Of a stretch of 64,000 nt of DNA, positions 22,693-34,001 are shown piece after piece. Position numbers and translations under genes: made by a program. The DNA comes from Heloderma charlesbogerti (Eukaryota; Chordata; Lepidosauria; Squamata; Helodermatidae). The notes beneath the pieces were generated by a model. That model did not search any database. It had not been told where the DNA came from and saw only the letters and a list, made by a program, of their open reading frames with translations. Within the stretch, counting starts at the first letter, position 1. Each line of letters opens with the position of its first letter. Where the stretch lies: assembly GCA_026122225.1 (NCBI GenBank), contig JANEZZ010002243.1, positions 558,001 through 622,000 on the forward strand, read 5' to 3'.

Positions 22693-23899
22693 TACCATTT
22701 ACAAGTCCATTGACCCTGTGAGGCTTACTTCAGAGTAGCTGTGCATAGAATTGCACTGTAAATGAATACTCTTGCCATAAGTTAACAGTTGCCACACTGG
22801 GGGAATGGTTGAGTTGGGAAGAAAAGGTGGGAAATGGTTGAAAAATGACAATTCCCTAGGGCCCCAGTGTGTAACCCCCAGAATAATTTGGTGTCCTTCA
22901 GTAGAGTGGTGTTTGTGAGTGAATTCTGTTTTAGCAGCTCTAGGCCAGGAAGACACAGTTCCTGACTCTTCATTATGTATCTCAGCCATTTGCTCCCCTG
23001 AGAGTGGAGACATAGGAAGATGGTTCTTTAAGTCCCCTCTCAGCAGCAACAGATGTTCTCTCAGAGGCTTCCCCTTATGCACCATAGCTGTGCACATACA
23101 CCATAGCTTGGCTCATACCTCCTTGTGCATGAGCCCAGACACGGGCCAATGGGAGTCAGTACCTGAAGTGAATAGATGGAAACCTGCAAAAGCTTCTACT
23201 GCTGTTCACACTGGTGAGGGGATTAAAGAGCCCTTTCCTGATGTCTCTGCCTGTGTTGAATTAGTGGGAAAGGTCAATGGTCTTGACCCTTCAGCTGTTG
23301 CTACATTTCAAATATGGCCTTTGTTTAAAAGTAGGTATGAGCCAGGGAATTATAGGCTTCAAAGGCAAATGGGATGCTCACAGAAAGAATAAGTACATTT
23401 TAAGTGTCACTTGCGGGGTTGGCGTATGTGTGAGACCTTCAGGTGAGCTACTCAGTAACGTCGGGTTCATGAACAACAAGCACAGTAAAGGTTAAAAATG
23501 TTTCAATCAAATTGGTGTGACAGGGTTATTTGAGGACAGCCATTGCAGTACTGAAACTGGGTATTAATAACTCCAGTTATGATTCACCTATGAGTGAATC
23601 AAACAAGTGCAGAAATCTGCATGCCGCAGAAGCAAAATAAATAATAAAAATAGGACTAATGGACTTGATTTGTTCTATAATGACTCCCTGGCTTTGCTCT
23701 GAACCCCATCTTAATGGTTTGGGTGTCTCTAATGCCTTCAGTTTTGTTGATGCCAGAGAATGGAGTGTTTTGTTTGCTGCCTTTGCCATTTTCCCCTTTC
23801 TTAGACATTTGGATCGACGTGATGCCAGTGACTGGCATAGAAAGTTCATTGGTCCACCTTAAAATCAGCTCTGCCTTTTGGGGCCAAACTACTTGTTAT
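22693..23899. other. no gene recognised
   Basis: A GTGAGGCTTACTTCAGAG MITE-like unit lies at 22713-22760. A 157-codon plus-strand frame at 22919-23392 has no known domain and no supporting context, so it is not called. Confidence 0.4.
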
Positions 23900-24297
23900 T
23901 GGGGATGTTGTGGAATCCACAACGGAACCAAATGTGTTCATATTTTCATGGATCCAACACACAGATTCCACAGCAGACTGGCTTTTCCCCTGTTGGGCAT
24001 ATTCTGCCAAATTGCAGACCAGTTTCCTACGTTTCCTGAATTTGCAGGAATTTCATCATAGAAAAATACGCATTAAAAAAGGGATAAAAATGCATATTTC
24101 CCCATAAGATGAAGTGTGAAAATGAGCATTTGGGGAAAATTTGCACATGCAATTTTGTGTAAATGTGCATTTGCGCAAATGTGAATTTGCACACATTTAG
24201 AAACAGAAAAAATCAGATTCTGTCAATGGGTGGATGATGGAATGAAAAGTACCTGACAATCCATGAAACACAGATTTTATATAATTGTACATCCCTA
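23900..24297. mobile_element. hAT-type MITE with perfect 8-bp duplication
   Basis: Starts TGGGGATGTTGTGGAATCC and ends TTGTACATCCCTA. CTTGTTAT precedes it at 23892-23899 and follows at 24298-24305. The interior shares GACTGGCTTTTCC-like blocks with 57661-57960 and is rich in ATGTGCATTTGC motifs. It is non-coding and non-autonomous. Confidence 0.9.
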
Positions 24298-24636
24298 CTT
24301 GTTATGATAAATGTGCTTTTTTAAAAGTGTGTTTCATCTAGCCACTCCTATTTTTAAGAAGAAGCAACTGTGGGGCCCCGATCGAGAATTATGTTCCTCA
24401 CCACTGTTTTTCTTTAAAATAGCCTATTCAAGCCTGCTTTTAAAAAGCATATTTAACAGAAAGTGTGTCCCTCTGCTATAACTGAACAGAATGATGTTGA
24501 GGGCCTACACAGAGCATATAAAGGTGGACTGGCCAAGCGTTGCTCACTCAGGTCTGTGAATTTCTCCAAGGGAGCTCACTGTGAGGTAGCTTGGTCATAT
24601 TTATGGGCTCATGCAGAGAAGCAGAGGAGTGGTAAA

Positions 24637-25391
24637 TAGGGATTAGGAGTGTCGAAATTCAGGCCGGGGAGGAGGCGCCTCGCCTCGCCCAGCCGCGAAA
24701 TAAAAAGTAAAACAAAAACAAAAACGCCCCTGTGATAGGCTACGTGATGATTAACGTAGCCTATCATGGCTAGATCTGCAAAGTCAGCCGTGATAGGCTA
24801 CGTAAATCGTCACGTAGCCTATCACGGGTGACTTAAAAAAAAAAAAAGCGCGTACGCAAATGGCAGCCCCCATAGGGAGCCGACCATTCACGTTCCTTAT
24901 TTGGTCGCTGTAGTCTATGTAAATCTTTACGTAGACTACAGCGACCAAATAAGGAATGTGAATGGCGGCTCCCTATGGGGGCCGCCATTAGCCGTAAGCG
25001 CTTTTTTTTTTTTTTTTTAAGTCACCCGTGATAGGCTACGTGACAATTTACGTAGCCTATCACGGCTGACTTTGCAAATCTAGCCGTGATAGGCTACGTT
25101 AATCATCATGCAGCCTATCAGAGGGGCGGTTTTTTTTTTAGTTTTATTGGAATGGCGGCGGCGGCAGCCGGTCGAAAAATCGGCTGCCGCCCCCGCCCCT
25201 GACGAAGACCCGACGAACCGCCACCGGGACCCTCCGCCGGGAGGGACATTCGGGAAAAGTAAGTCCCGTCCTGGGGGGGGTGCAGGGGGTGGGGGGGTAC
25301 GGAGAATTTCTCCCCGAAAGTTGTTCGGGGGGCCGAACACGTTGGCGCTCGGCCTCCCGAAGTTTCAGGGAGAAATTCTCCGCCAACCCTA
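24637..25391. mobile_element. hairpin-array hAT element, long palindrome type
   Basis: Five P1 palindromes at about 24728, 24787, 24907, 25027 and 25083 form one large inverted repeat centred near 24927, where P1 itself is the axis. Flanking P2-like modules read GCAAATGGCAGCCCCCATAG and its partner. The right part has an ATG at 25152 followed by GC-rich sequence to AAAAGTAAGT at 25259, ending CCAACCCTAA. The left end, TAGGGATTAGG, lost ~150 bp relative to 44281-45246. The flanks do not give a clean duplication. Confidence 0.8.
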
Positions 25392-25392
25392 A

Positions 25393-25585
25393 TAGGGATG
25401 TATGGATTTTGTAAAATCCATTCCAGCTGCAGTTCGTGAATTGTCAGGTGCCTTTCGTTCATTCTCTGCTCATTGGTGAATCAGATTTTTTTCCAATTTC
25501 CTGAATTTGTGCAAATTTGCACTTGCAAAAATGTGCAAATTCCCACAAATACACAGATCACCTCAAATGCACAAATCACCCCCAA
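25393..25585. mobile_element. left part of a hAT MITE
   Basis: Starts TAGGGATGTATGGATTTTG immediately after the preceding element. It contains GAATTGTCAGGTGCCTTTC and CAAATTTGCACTTGCAA, similar to the MITE at 23900-24297. Its right part appears displaced by the hairpin-array element that follows. Confidence 0.6.
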
Positions 25586-26358
25586 ATGTACGAATCCCTT
25601 ACCTGTTCCGGTCGGGACATTTGCTGGGGGGGGAGGTGTTCCATCCCTCCCCCTGGAATCCTCAATGGGGGGGAGGCGATCCGGTCCTCCCCCCCCTGGA
25701 ATCCTGCCCAGCCGGCTCTGCGCCGTGGCAGCTCCGCAGAGCAGCCGGCCAGGGCAGTCCACAGCCGGACTTCCAGCCGCAGACGGGCTGCTGTGGATAC
25801 AAATGGCGGCTGCCATAGCAGCCCCCAATTGCGTCCTTCCAGGCTGCCATGATAGGCTATGTAAGAATTTACGTAGCCTATTACGGCATGCCCCCCCCCA
25901 AAAAAACAAAATGGCATACGCAAATGGCATAGTGGGTGCTATTTGCGGTTCCCTTTTTTTCCCGTAATTGCTTACGTAAATATTTACATAGGCTAGAACG
26001 GCGAAAAATAGGGAACGCAAATGGCGGCCACCGTAGCTGCCGCCATTTGCATATGCCTTTTGGGGGGGGGCATGCTGTGATAGGCTACGTAAATTCTTTT
26101 GTAGCCTATCACAGCTGCAAGGACGACAATGGCGGCCGCAGCAGCCCAGCTGCAGCTGGCCAGGAGACCAGCCACCGCCGCTGCTGCATCCACCGCTGCC
26201 GCCACCGAATCCACCACATTTGCCCCAGGTAAGTTCCATCCTGGGGAATTCCGCGCAGGGGCGGGGGGCAGGAGGCCGTTCTGCCACAGATTCTGGGGGG
26301 GGGATTCTAAAGAATCTGGCCTCATTGGAATCTGTGGTGGAATTCTCTGCCATCCCTA
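25586..26358. mobile_element. hairpin-array hAT element, left tip lost
   Basis: Begins in an A-type end lacking TAGGG (ATGTACGAATCCCTTACC) and ends in a B-type end with GGAATCTGTGGTGGAATTC and CATCCCTA at 26358. P1 palindromes lie at about 25853, 25963 and 26078, with P2 modules between. The segment 26129-26228 runs from an ATG through an alanine-rich open frame to CCCCAG-GTAAGT. Confidence 0.8.
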
Positions 26359-26429
26359 AATCCAGGAGTGTTGGATTCACAGAAATCTAGACTAATTTGA
26401 TTCCATTGTGGATTTCTCCAACAACCCTA
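26359..26429. mobile_element. orphan B-type hAT end
   Basis: TTCCATTGTGGATTTCTCC followed by AACAACCCTA repeats the terminal structure of the element just before it. It may be the right end of an outer element into which 25586-26358 inserted: ACGGTAAA after it matches GTGGTAAA before 24637 at six of eight bases. Confidence 0.5.
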
Positions 26430-27316
26430 ACGGTAAACTTGCCCTCAGGACTTGGTGGGATGATACAGCCAACCAACTTACAAAGTAGTAAATGCATACT
26501 GTGGTACATTACCACTTGGCAAATTCTCACCAGCATTTATCTATAGCTCCAATCACTGACTGATATTATGGTACAGAGCAGGCCTACAAAACAGCTGCTC
26601 CCCAAAATGGCATTCAGGCAATTCACAGAAGCCAGCTGTTGGGAGTGAGAAAGTGACTCCCTTGTTGTAGCAGCTGTACTGGCTTCCAATTTTGTTTCAG
26701 GGCCCAAATCAACGTTCTGGTGTTGACTAAGGAGAGTGGTCTGTTTCTAGTCCATATCAGTTTCACATGTACTGGGTGAATGAGAAGATGGGACATATAC
26801 CCAATGGTTTTCAATTTTATTCTGAAGATGGAGCCAGTCAAATCACTTTTACACTGAGCTGCATTCAAAATACAGCTTGGAGGGAAATTGTGAGAACAAA
26901 CTACGTTTATGGGCTTGCCCTTGAGAGAGTTTAATACCGGGGCGGGGGGAGCATAACAATGACTAATCACCAATAAAAACCAACCAACCAAGGTCTTAAT
27001 TCATTTCCTTAGGCTGCTCCCCACATCAGTGACTGATTTATATGAATTGTTTGACCTTAACATAATTACACCTGGTCATTATCATCAGACAATGAAAAGT
27101 ACTTTAAAAATAAAAGCCAATAAACAGGACCACCAATACAATATATTTCAGCTTAATGATTTGATCAATAGTCATGACTTCAGTTTGCTTATAGCTGCAA
27201 TATCCTGCTTCTATCAAATTTGCTTATGTCTCACAATGCACCAGCCCAGGGGGTTGTTTTGAATTACACACAAGTTATTATGTACATCATTAGATGATAT
27301 TAGTTCCATTCAAGAT
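26430..27316. other. mostly unrecognised; short L2-like fragment
   Basis: At about 26655-26730 the plus strand reads YWLPILFQ followed by GPNQ, resembling the HWLPVVFRAKFK block of the L2 protein at 28253-29053. The rest shows nothing I can support. Confidence 0.4.
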
Positions 27317-27826
27317 TAGGGATGGTTGAACTCACAAGGGTCTGGGTTGTGCACCCCTTGCCAGAACCCAGCCAGCTGCCCACCTGTTCACTGCGCCACA
27401 TGCCTAGCCGGGCAGTCTGTAAGTGACCGGCACATGGTGCACGGCTGGCCACTTCCTTGCCAAGTCACCATATTGCAGAAAAATGGCGAATCATCCTTGT
27501 TCATAAATATCCATCTGTTCAAATGGCGGTGGTAAAGGGACCATAGTCATAAGATAAAGTGTAAATGGTCCATTTACACCTGTAATCTTGCATGAGTGGC
27601 CCCTTTACAGCCACCATGTGTGCAGATGAACATTTATGAACAAGGACAAGCCACCTTTCTTCCACAAAATGGTGATTCAGTGAGGAAGCGGGTGGCTGCG
27701 CGCTTGCCCAGCTCAGCATGCGCAGAGCTGAGTGACTGGGGGTATTCACAGATTGGCATCTGGGGGGCTTAGCCAGTGATTTCTCATCAGGCTTGGACTC
27801 CCAGCTGGACACCCACAACATCCCTA
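27317..27826. mobile_element. palindromic hAT MITE with perfect 8-bp duplication
   Basis: Starts TAGGGATGGTTG and ends CACAACATCCCTA. TTCAAGAT lies on both sides (27309-27316 and 27827-27834). Internal inverted blocks include CTTGTTCATAAATATCCATC and GATGAACATTTATGAACAAG. Related to 32590-33245, 50594-50915, 60828-61188 and 61781-62369 by layout and short shared motifs such as AAATGGTCCATTTAC. No coding capacity. Confidence 0.9.
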
Positions 27827-27834
27827 TTCAAGAT

Positions 27835-28109
27835 TAGCACTTGAAACTTATTTTTGTTCAGTAGTGCTGAGCAAAAATAACTTCATTTGAACATGAGTGG
27901 TGTGGTGGCCTTTTAAAAACCTTTAAGGAGTGAAAGGTAAACCCATGTACTTTATACAGGAATAGTGTATGCAGTTCACTCAGGACCAAACTCCTTTCAT
28001 TATTGGCATAATAGCTATTGGCCAAACTAGATGGCTGGTATAGACCTGGGACTGAAAACGTGAGTCTCCAGGGACTGAAAACACCTCCTTCAATATGTGC
28101 ATACCTGTA
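27835..28109. other. no recognised feature
   Basis: Short unique-looking spacer between the MITE and the L2 3' end. Confidence 0.5.
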
Positions 28110-29053
28110 CCTTAATTTATTTTATTTATTTATTATTAAATTTATTAATCGCCCATCTGGCTGGTCACCCAGCCACTCTGGGCAATGTACAACATACAAT
28201 AAAACAGTTTAAAACAATAAAATTCTACAATAAAAACATTTCCTAAAATACCCTAACCCACCCCAAATGCCTGCCTGAACAACCACGTTTTTAATGCATG
28301 ATGGAAGCTCATTAAAGAGGGGGCATGGTGGAGTTCCCTAGGGAGGGAGTTCCACAGAGTGGGGGCAACCACAGAAACAGCCCTCTCCCTCATCCCCACC
28401 AGTCTAGCTGTCCTGGCTGATGGGACAGACAGAAGGCCATCCGAGGCTGATCTTGTTAAGCGGCCTGTCTGGTGCTGCTGGAGGCGCTCCTTAAGATAGG
28501 CTGGGCCGTAACTATATAGGGGTTTAAAGGTCAAAACCAACACCTTGAATTTGGCCCGGAAAACAACTGGTAACCAGTGCAACTCCTTCAGCACTGGAGT
28601 GATGTGATCTTGCCGGCGGCTGCCTTTAATCAGGCGAGCCGCCGCGTTCTGTACCAGCTGCAGTTTCCGAACCGTATTCAAGGGTAACACCATGTAGAGT
28701 GCATTACAGTAGTCTAAACGAGAGGAGACCAGGGCATGTACTACCAATGGGAGCAGATGGTCGGGAAGGAAGGGGCGCAGCCGCCGTATCAGATGGAGTT
28801 GATACAGCGCTGTCCGGCTCACAGCTGACACCTGAGCCTCCATGGACAGCTGGGAGTCCAAAATGACCCCCAGGCCGCGGACCTGGTCTTTCAAGGGTAG
28901 CCGTACCCCATTCAACACCAGGTCAACATCCCCCAGCCTCCTCTTGTCTCCCACCAAAAGTACCTCGGTCTTGTCAGGGTTCAGCTTCAGCTTATTCCTC
29001 CCCATCCAGCCACTCACCGTCTCCAGACATTTGGACAGGGATTCTACGGCCAA
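28110..29053 (-). pseudogene. L2-clade LINE, C-terminal reverse transcriptase and 3' tail
   Basis: The minus strand has one open frame of 266 codons (28253-29053) covering the end of the palm and the C-terminal domain. It includes NKLKLNPDKTEVLLVGDK, SSRLDYCNALY, LKELHWLPV and LWNSLPRELHHAPS. These are hallmark blocks of L2-clade LINEs, whose protein copies element RNA at the insertion site. The catalytic FADD block lies upstream and is absent: the frame is cut at ~29053 where a hairpin-array fragment begins. Beyond the stop, 28110-28252 is the 3' untranslated tail with GCCACTCTGGGCAATGTAC and an ATTT-rich end. The open frame suggests only modest age. Confidence 0.9.
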
Positions 29054-29059
29054 CCTTGG

Positions 29060-29525
29060 TGAACGCTATTTGCGTTGCCCTTATTTTCGCCGTAGTCTAC
29101 GTAAATCTTTACGTAGACTACAGGGTCCAAATAAGGAACGTAAATGACGGCTCCCTATGGGGGCCGCCATTTGCGTACGTGCTTTTTTTTTTTTTTTCAA
29201 AGTCACCCGTGATAGGCTATGTGACGATTAATGTAGCCTATCATGGCTGACTTTGCAAATCTAGCCGTGATAAGCTACGTTAATCGTTATGTAGCCTATC
29301 ACAGGGTGGTTTGTTTGTTTTTTGCAGCTGGGTAGACGGGGAGCTTCTACCCGGCATGACTTTCGGCGGCGAGGGATGGAGCGCCTCCCGCCCGGCCTGA
29401 ATTTCGGCCAGGCGAGGCAGGAAGCCTCCCCCCCCTCGCATGAACTTAGGGGGGAGAAGCGAAGCGCATCCCCCCCACCGCAAAAAAAGCTGCGGGACAA
29501 GGTAAGTCCCTTTCGTACATCCCTA
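29060..29525. mobile_element. hairpin-array hAT fragment, right half
   Basis: Starts abruptly in a module matching the centre of 44281-45246 (AACGCTATTTGCGTTGCCC). P1 palindromes follow at about 29086, 29205 and 29263. The right end is GGGACAAGGTAAGTCCC with CATCCCTA finishing at 29525. The left half is gone and L2 sequence abuts it, pointing to a deletion that removed half of each element. Confidence 0.8.
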
Positions 29526-32059
29526 ATCTCCCCTCAGTCTTCTCTTCTCAAGGCTAAACATGCCCAGTTCTTTCAGTCTCTCTTCATAGGGCTTTGTTTC
29601 CAGTCCCCTGATCGTCTTTGTTGCCCTCCTCTGAACCGTCTCCAGTTTTTCTGCATCCTTCATAAAATGTGGTGCCCGGAACTGGACACAGTACTCCAGA
29701 TGAGGCCTAACCAGTGCTGAGTAGAGGGGAACTAGTACTTCCCAGGATTTGAAAGCTATGTTTCTATTAATGCAGCCCAAAAGAGCATTTGCCTTTTTTG
29801 CAGCCACATCACATTGTTGGCTCATATTCAGCTTGTGAGCTACAACAATTCTAAGATCCTTCTCGCTTGTAGTGTCGTTGAGCCACATATCCCCCATCTT
29901 GTAACTGTGCATTTGGTTTCTTTTTCCTAGGTGCAGAACTTGGCATTTATCCCTATTAAATGTCATTCTGTTGTTTTCTACCCAGTGCTCAAGTCTATCA
30001 AGATCACTTTTAATTTTGTTTCTGTCTTCCAAATTATTAGCTATCCCGCCCAATTTTGTGTCATCTGCAAATTTGATCAGCATTCCCTGCACCTCCCCCT
30101 CCTCCTCCAAGTAATTAATAAAAATGTTGAAGAGCACTGGGCCCACGACTGAGCCCTGCAGTACCCTGCTCATTACCTCTCCCCAGTTTGAGAAGGTCAC
30201 ATTGATAAGCACTCTTTGAGTCCGATTCTGTAGCCAACTGTGGATCCACTGGATTGTTCTTTTATCTAGCCCACTTTGAGCTAGAGATGTACAAATTTCC
30301 ACCACGGATCTTGGAGAGGCCAAATGCCAGCACATTCAGCCCCCCGAAATCAGTGGCGGAATGGCCCCCCGCCCCTCTGCCCCTCTGTAAGGGTGGGACT
30401 TACCTTAGGTGGATCTTCCTGGCGGCGGCGGCTCCGGCGGTGGCTCTGTCCGCCGCCATTTCCAGGTAAAAAAATCAAAAAACAAAGAAACATGATAGTT
30501 TTTTAAAAAACACCGTGATAGGCTACGTAAATGTTTACGTAGCCTATCACAGCTGATTAAAAAAAACACACACACGCGTGTACGCAAATGGCGGCGCCCA
30601 TGGGTGCCGCCATTTGCGTATGCATGTATTTGCTTTTTTTAAAATCAGCCGTGATAGGCTACGTAAACATTTATGTAGCCTATCACGGCTGACTGCAGGG
30701 ACGCAAACGGCGGTGGCTACGGCTGCCGCGTTTTGTGTCCCTGCTAGCCAGCAGCCGGATGTCCAGCTGCTGGCGGAGCCGGCTGGCGGCTCTGCAGAAT
30801 CCCTACGGAGCGGAGCCGGCCGGCCAGGATTCCGGGGGGGAGGTACGGAGTGCCTCCCCCCCTGGCCAGGATTCCAGGGCGAGGGATGGAATGCCTCCCC
30901 CCCAGCATCAGCATAATCCGCGGAAAGGTAAGTACCTTTCGTACATCCCTACTTTGAGCTAGTTTGCTCATCAGGATATCATGGGGCACTTTGTCAAAAG
31001 CTTTGCTGAAGTTGCGGTATATTATCTCTACACCATTCCCACAGTCCACAAGGGAGGTTATTTGATCAAAAAATGAGATCAGATTAGTCTGGCAGGATTT
31101 GTTCTTGACAAATCCATGTTGGCTTTGAGGAATCACTGCATTGTTTTCAAGGTGCTTACAGATGGATTGCTTTGTAATCTGCTCCAGAATATTCCCAGGG
31201 ATTGATGTTAGACTGACTGGTCTGTAGTTCCCAGGTTCCTCCTTTTTACCCTTTTTGAAGATAGGGACAACATTAGCCCTCCTCCAGTCATCTGGCACTT
31301 CCCCTGTCCTCCATGATTTCTCAAAGAGAATAGACAGTGATTCTGAGAGTTCTTCCGCCAATTCCTTTAGTACTCTAGGATGCAGTTCATCTGGCCCTGG
31401 AGACCTGAACTCATTCAAAGTAATTAGGTGTTCCTTGACCATATGTTTATCGCTTTCAAGCTGCAATCCTGCCCCTTCAGCTTGTAGTTCGCCTTTGCTG
31501 GGGGGAGAGGCATAGACCCTCTTTTGGGAGAAGACTGAGCCAAAGTAGGAATTGAGCACCTCTGCCTTTTCTTTGTCATCTGTTATCATTTTGCCATCCT
31601 TATTTAATAGCTGAACCACCATTTATTTCCTCTGTCTTTTACTATGCACGTAGCTGAAGAAAGCCTTTTTGTTGCTTTTAGCATCCCTCGCTAACCTCAG
31701 CTCATTCTCAGCTTTAGCCTTCCTGACACCATCCCTGCAATTCTATGCTACCTGCCTGTACTATTCCTTTGTTGCTTGGCTTTCTTTCCACTTCCTGTAT
31801 GTGTCCTTTTTTTGTTGTTTTCAGGTCATCTCTAAGCTTTTTGTGAAGCCACATTGGTTCTTCTGTTGTCTTCCACCTTTTCTTCTTGTTGGAATTGTTT
31901 GTAATTGTGCCTTGAGAATTTCCTTTTTTAAAAGCTCCCACCCATCTTGGACTCCTTTTCTCATTAGAGTCGCTTGTCATGATCACTGTTCATTGATCAT
32001 TGTTTACTGGCCTTACTGATCATTGTTCTGAGTTTATTAAAATCAGCTTTCCTAAAATC
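29526..32059 (-). pseudogene. CR1 LINE reverse transcriptase, split by a hairpin-array element
   Basis: On the minus strand the upstream exon-free frame (about 31622 down to 30960) has the reverse transcriptase blocks VVPIFKKGKKEEPGNYRPVS, QHGFVKNKSC and FSKAFDKVPHDIL. The downstream frame (about 30273 to 29526) has SGLDKRTIQWI, LQGSVVGPVLFNIFIN and catalytic FADDTKL. The duplicated LAQS at the junction comes from the 8-bp target-site duplication around 30282-30951, so without that insert the frame was continuous. CR1 elements copy themselves by target-primed reverse transcription. The endonuclease part upstream is cut near 32059 by another insertion. The 3' end stops at 29526 without terminal repeats. 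Confidence 0.92.
30282..30951. mobile_element. hairpin-array hAT element inserted in CR1
   Basis: CTTTGAGC flanks both sides (30274-30281, 30952-30959), a perfect 8-bp duplication inside the CR1 coding sequence. The left end is B-type (TAGAGATGTAC, then CCACCACGGATCTTGG) and the right end is A-type (GGAAAGGTAAGTACCTTTC, then CATCCCTA). It carries two P1 palindromes (30509-30551, 30648-30690) with P2 modules beside each. No open frame encodes a transposase. Confidence 0.95.
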
Positions 32060-32545
32060 TAGGGATGTACGAAAGTCACTTACCTTTTCGCAGAATTGAT
32101 TCGTGGTGCGGGGGGAGGTGCTCTGTCCCTCCCCCCAGAATCCTCAACGTGGGGGAGGTGATTCGGTCCTCCCCCCTGGAATCCTGCCCGGCTGGCGGAG
32201 CAGCCGGCCAGGGCCGTCTGCAGCCGGACTTCTGGCTATGGACGGGCTGCTGCGGACGCAAATGGCGGCCACTGTAGTGGCCACCATTTGCATCCAGCCA
32301 GGCTGCCATGATAGGCTATGTAAGTATTTATGTAGCCTATCATGGCAGGGCAAAAAAAAAAAAAAAATACAGCATACACAAATGGCGGCGGCTACGGCGG
32401 CTGCCATTTGCATTCCCTATTTTTCACCGTTTTAGCCTACATAAATATTTATATAGGCTGTTACGGTGGAAAAAAAAGGGGAATGCAAATAGCATAGTGG
32501 GCGCTTTTTTTTCGCCGTAATAGCTTACATAAATAAGCTATTGTA
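32060..32545. mobile_element. hairpin-array hAT element, right end lost
   Basis: A-type left end TAGGGATGTACGAAAGTCAC directly after CR1 sequence (CTAAAATC). P1-type palindromes lie at about 32307, 32427 and 32513, with P2 modules carrying CAAATGGCGGCCACTGTAG. The array stops in the third palindrome, at AAATAAGCTATTG, without a CATCCCTA end, and CR1 does not resume, implying a deletion. Confidence 0.8.
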
Positions 32546-33307
32546 AAGAGAAATGAGTATGTGCACCATGGCCAATGACACTCTTGGACTGAGGGATGTC
32601 CAGACTCCCCACCTTGTGCTGGGCCAAAAGTCAGTTTTCGCAGGTCCTTTAGCCTACCCCATCCCAAGGGGGTGGCTTCTGAAAGGGCAGCAAACATTTT
32701 GAAAGGGCAGGAGACATTTGTGAGAAGCCCCAGTGTTGAGTGGGATGGTGGTAGGTGGGCTGATGTTATGGATATTGCAGGCACTCATCTCAGTCTGGGA
32801 GTTTGATGGACTCCCCCCCATTTCTCCCTCCAGGCCACACCCACTGACCCACTGCCCCTGCTTGTGCTCCCACACACACACTTGCCAAGCCACTCTCACC
32901 TACCCTGAGCTGTCCGCAAGCACCTGTTGTCCCCGCAGTTGCCATTTGGTGAAAAAAAAAAAGGTGACTTAGGAACTTCTGTAAATTTAATATTGTGTGC
33001 ATAGTGGCTGTAAAGGCCCCATGTATGCAATATTACAAGTGTAAATGGGCCATACAGGCCTGTGATATTGCATAGATGGGGTCTTTAAGGCCGCTGTGTG
33101 TGCACTATTCAATTTATGGAGGTGAGTGGCTAGGTGAGGGCAGCTCAACAAGCGCGGGGTTGGGTGTGTGGGTCCAGGGGTGCATAAGCAGGGGTACAGG
33201 CTTGGCAGGCGCCTGGAGGACCTGGACAGGGGGCGGGGGGTCCATCCATGCTTAGGTTATATGACTCCTTAGGATGAGATGGCTGAGGGTTTTCTTTATT
33301 TTCTTTC
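32546..33307. repeat. degraded palindromic MITE-like repeat
   Basis: Blocks TAAATGGGCCATACAGGCC, ATTGCATAGATGGGGTC and ATGCAATATTAC are arranged as inverted pairs, in the manner of the MITE at 27317-27826. GAGGGATGTCCAGAC near 32592 and TCCATCCATGC near 33240 may be its worn ends. No duplication found. Confidence 0.5.
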
Positions 33308-33315
33308 CTTAGAAC

Positions 33316-33993
33316 TAGGGATGTCAGAGAATTCCACCATGGATCTCGGTGAGGCCAAATGCCAGTGCATTCAGCCCCTCAAAATCCATGGCAGAACGAA
33401 GCCCCCCACCCTGCAAAATGGGCCTTGAATGGAGCACTTACCTGCTGCCGTCCGCGCTGACTTGCGCATGGTGGCCACGTCTGTGGCCGCCATCCGCTTC
33501 TTCCGTATAGCCCCGATAGGCTATGTAAATACTTACGTAGCCTATCATGGCTTAACTAAGGGAATGCAAATGGCGGCGGCTACGGTGGCTTCCATTTGCA
33601 TTCCCTTTTTTTTTGCCGTAATAGCCTATATAAATATTTACATAGGCTATTACGGCGAAAAAAAAAGGGAACACAAATGGCGGCCGCCATAGCCGCCGCC
33701 ATTTTCGTCTGCTTTTTTTTTCTTTTTTGCCGTGATAGGCTACCTAAATATTTATGTAGCGTATCACATCAAAATACAGGTACGAAATGACGGTGGCTAT
33801 GGTAGCCGCCATTTGCGTCCCTGCAGGCTGCCCAGCGGCCGGATGTCCGGCTGCGGGCGGCCCCAGCTGGCGGCTCTGTGGCATCTCCGTGGAGCAGAGC
33901 CGGCCAGAGAGAATTTTGTGGGGAGGGACGGAGCACCTCCCCCCCCCATGAATGTCACCCTTTGAAAAGGTGAGTGACCTTCGTACATCCCTA
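33316..33993. mobile_element. hairpin-array hAT element with perfect duplication
   Basis: CTTAGAAC lies at 33308-33315 and 33994-34001. The B-type left end TAGGGATGTCAGAGAATTCC pairs with an A-type right end (GAAAAGGTGAGTGACC, then CATCCCTA). Three P1-type palindromes at about 33510, 33615 and 33727 alternate with P2 modules, one reading AAATGGCGGCCGCCATAGCC. Confidence 0.95.
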
Positions 33994-34001
33994 CTTAGAA
34001 C

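Noticed and set aside
22919..23392. Possible host exon (157 codons)
   Set aside because: No recognisable domain, no convincing splice signals in phase, and no neighbouring exon.
24728..25120. CRISPR-like regularly spaced repeats
   Set aside because: The repeats are palindromes within transposon copies, the spacers are themselves P2 palindromes rather than unique, and the genome is a vertebrate.
25481..26380. A 299-codon minus-strand open frame
   Set aside because: It runs through hairpin-array modules and both element ends. Its translation is the mirrored palindrome sequence (for example repeats of CDRL and AYHG-like strings), not a protein domain.
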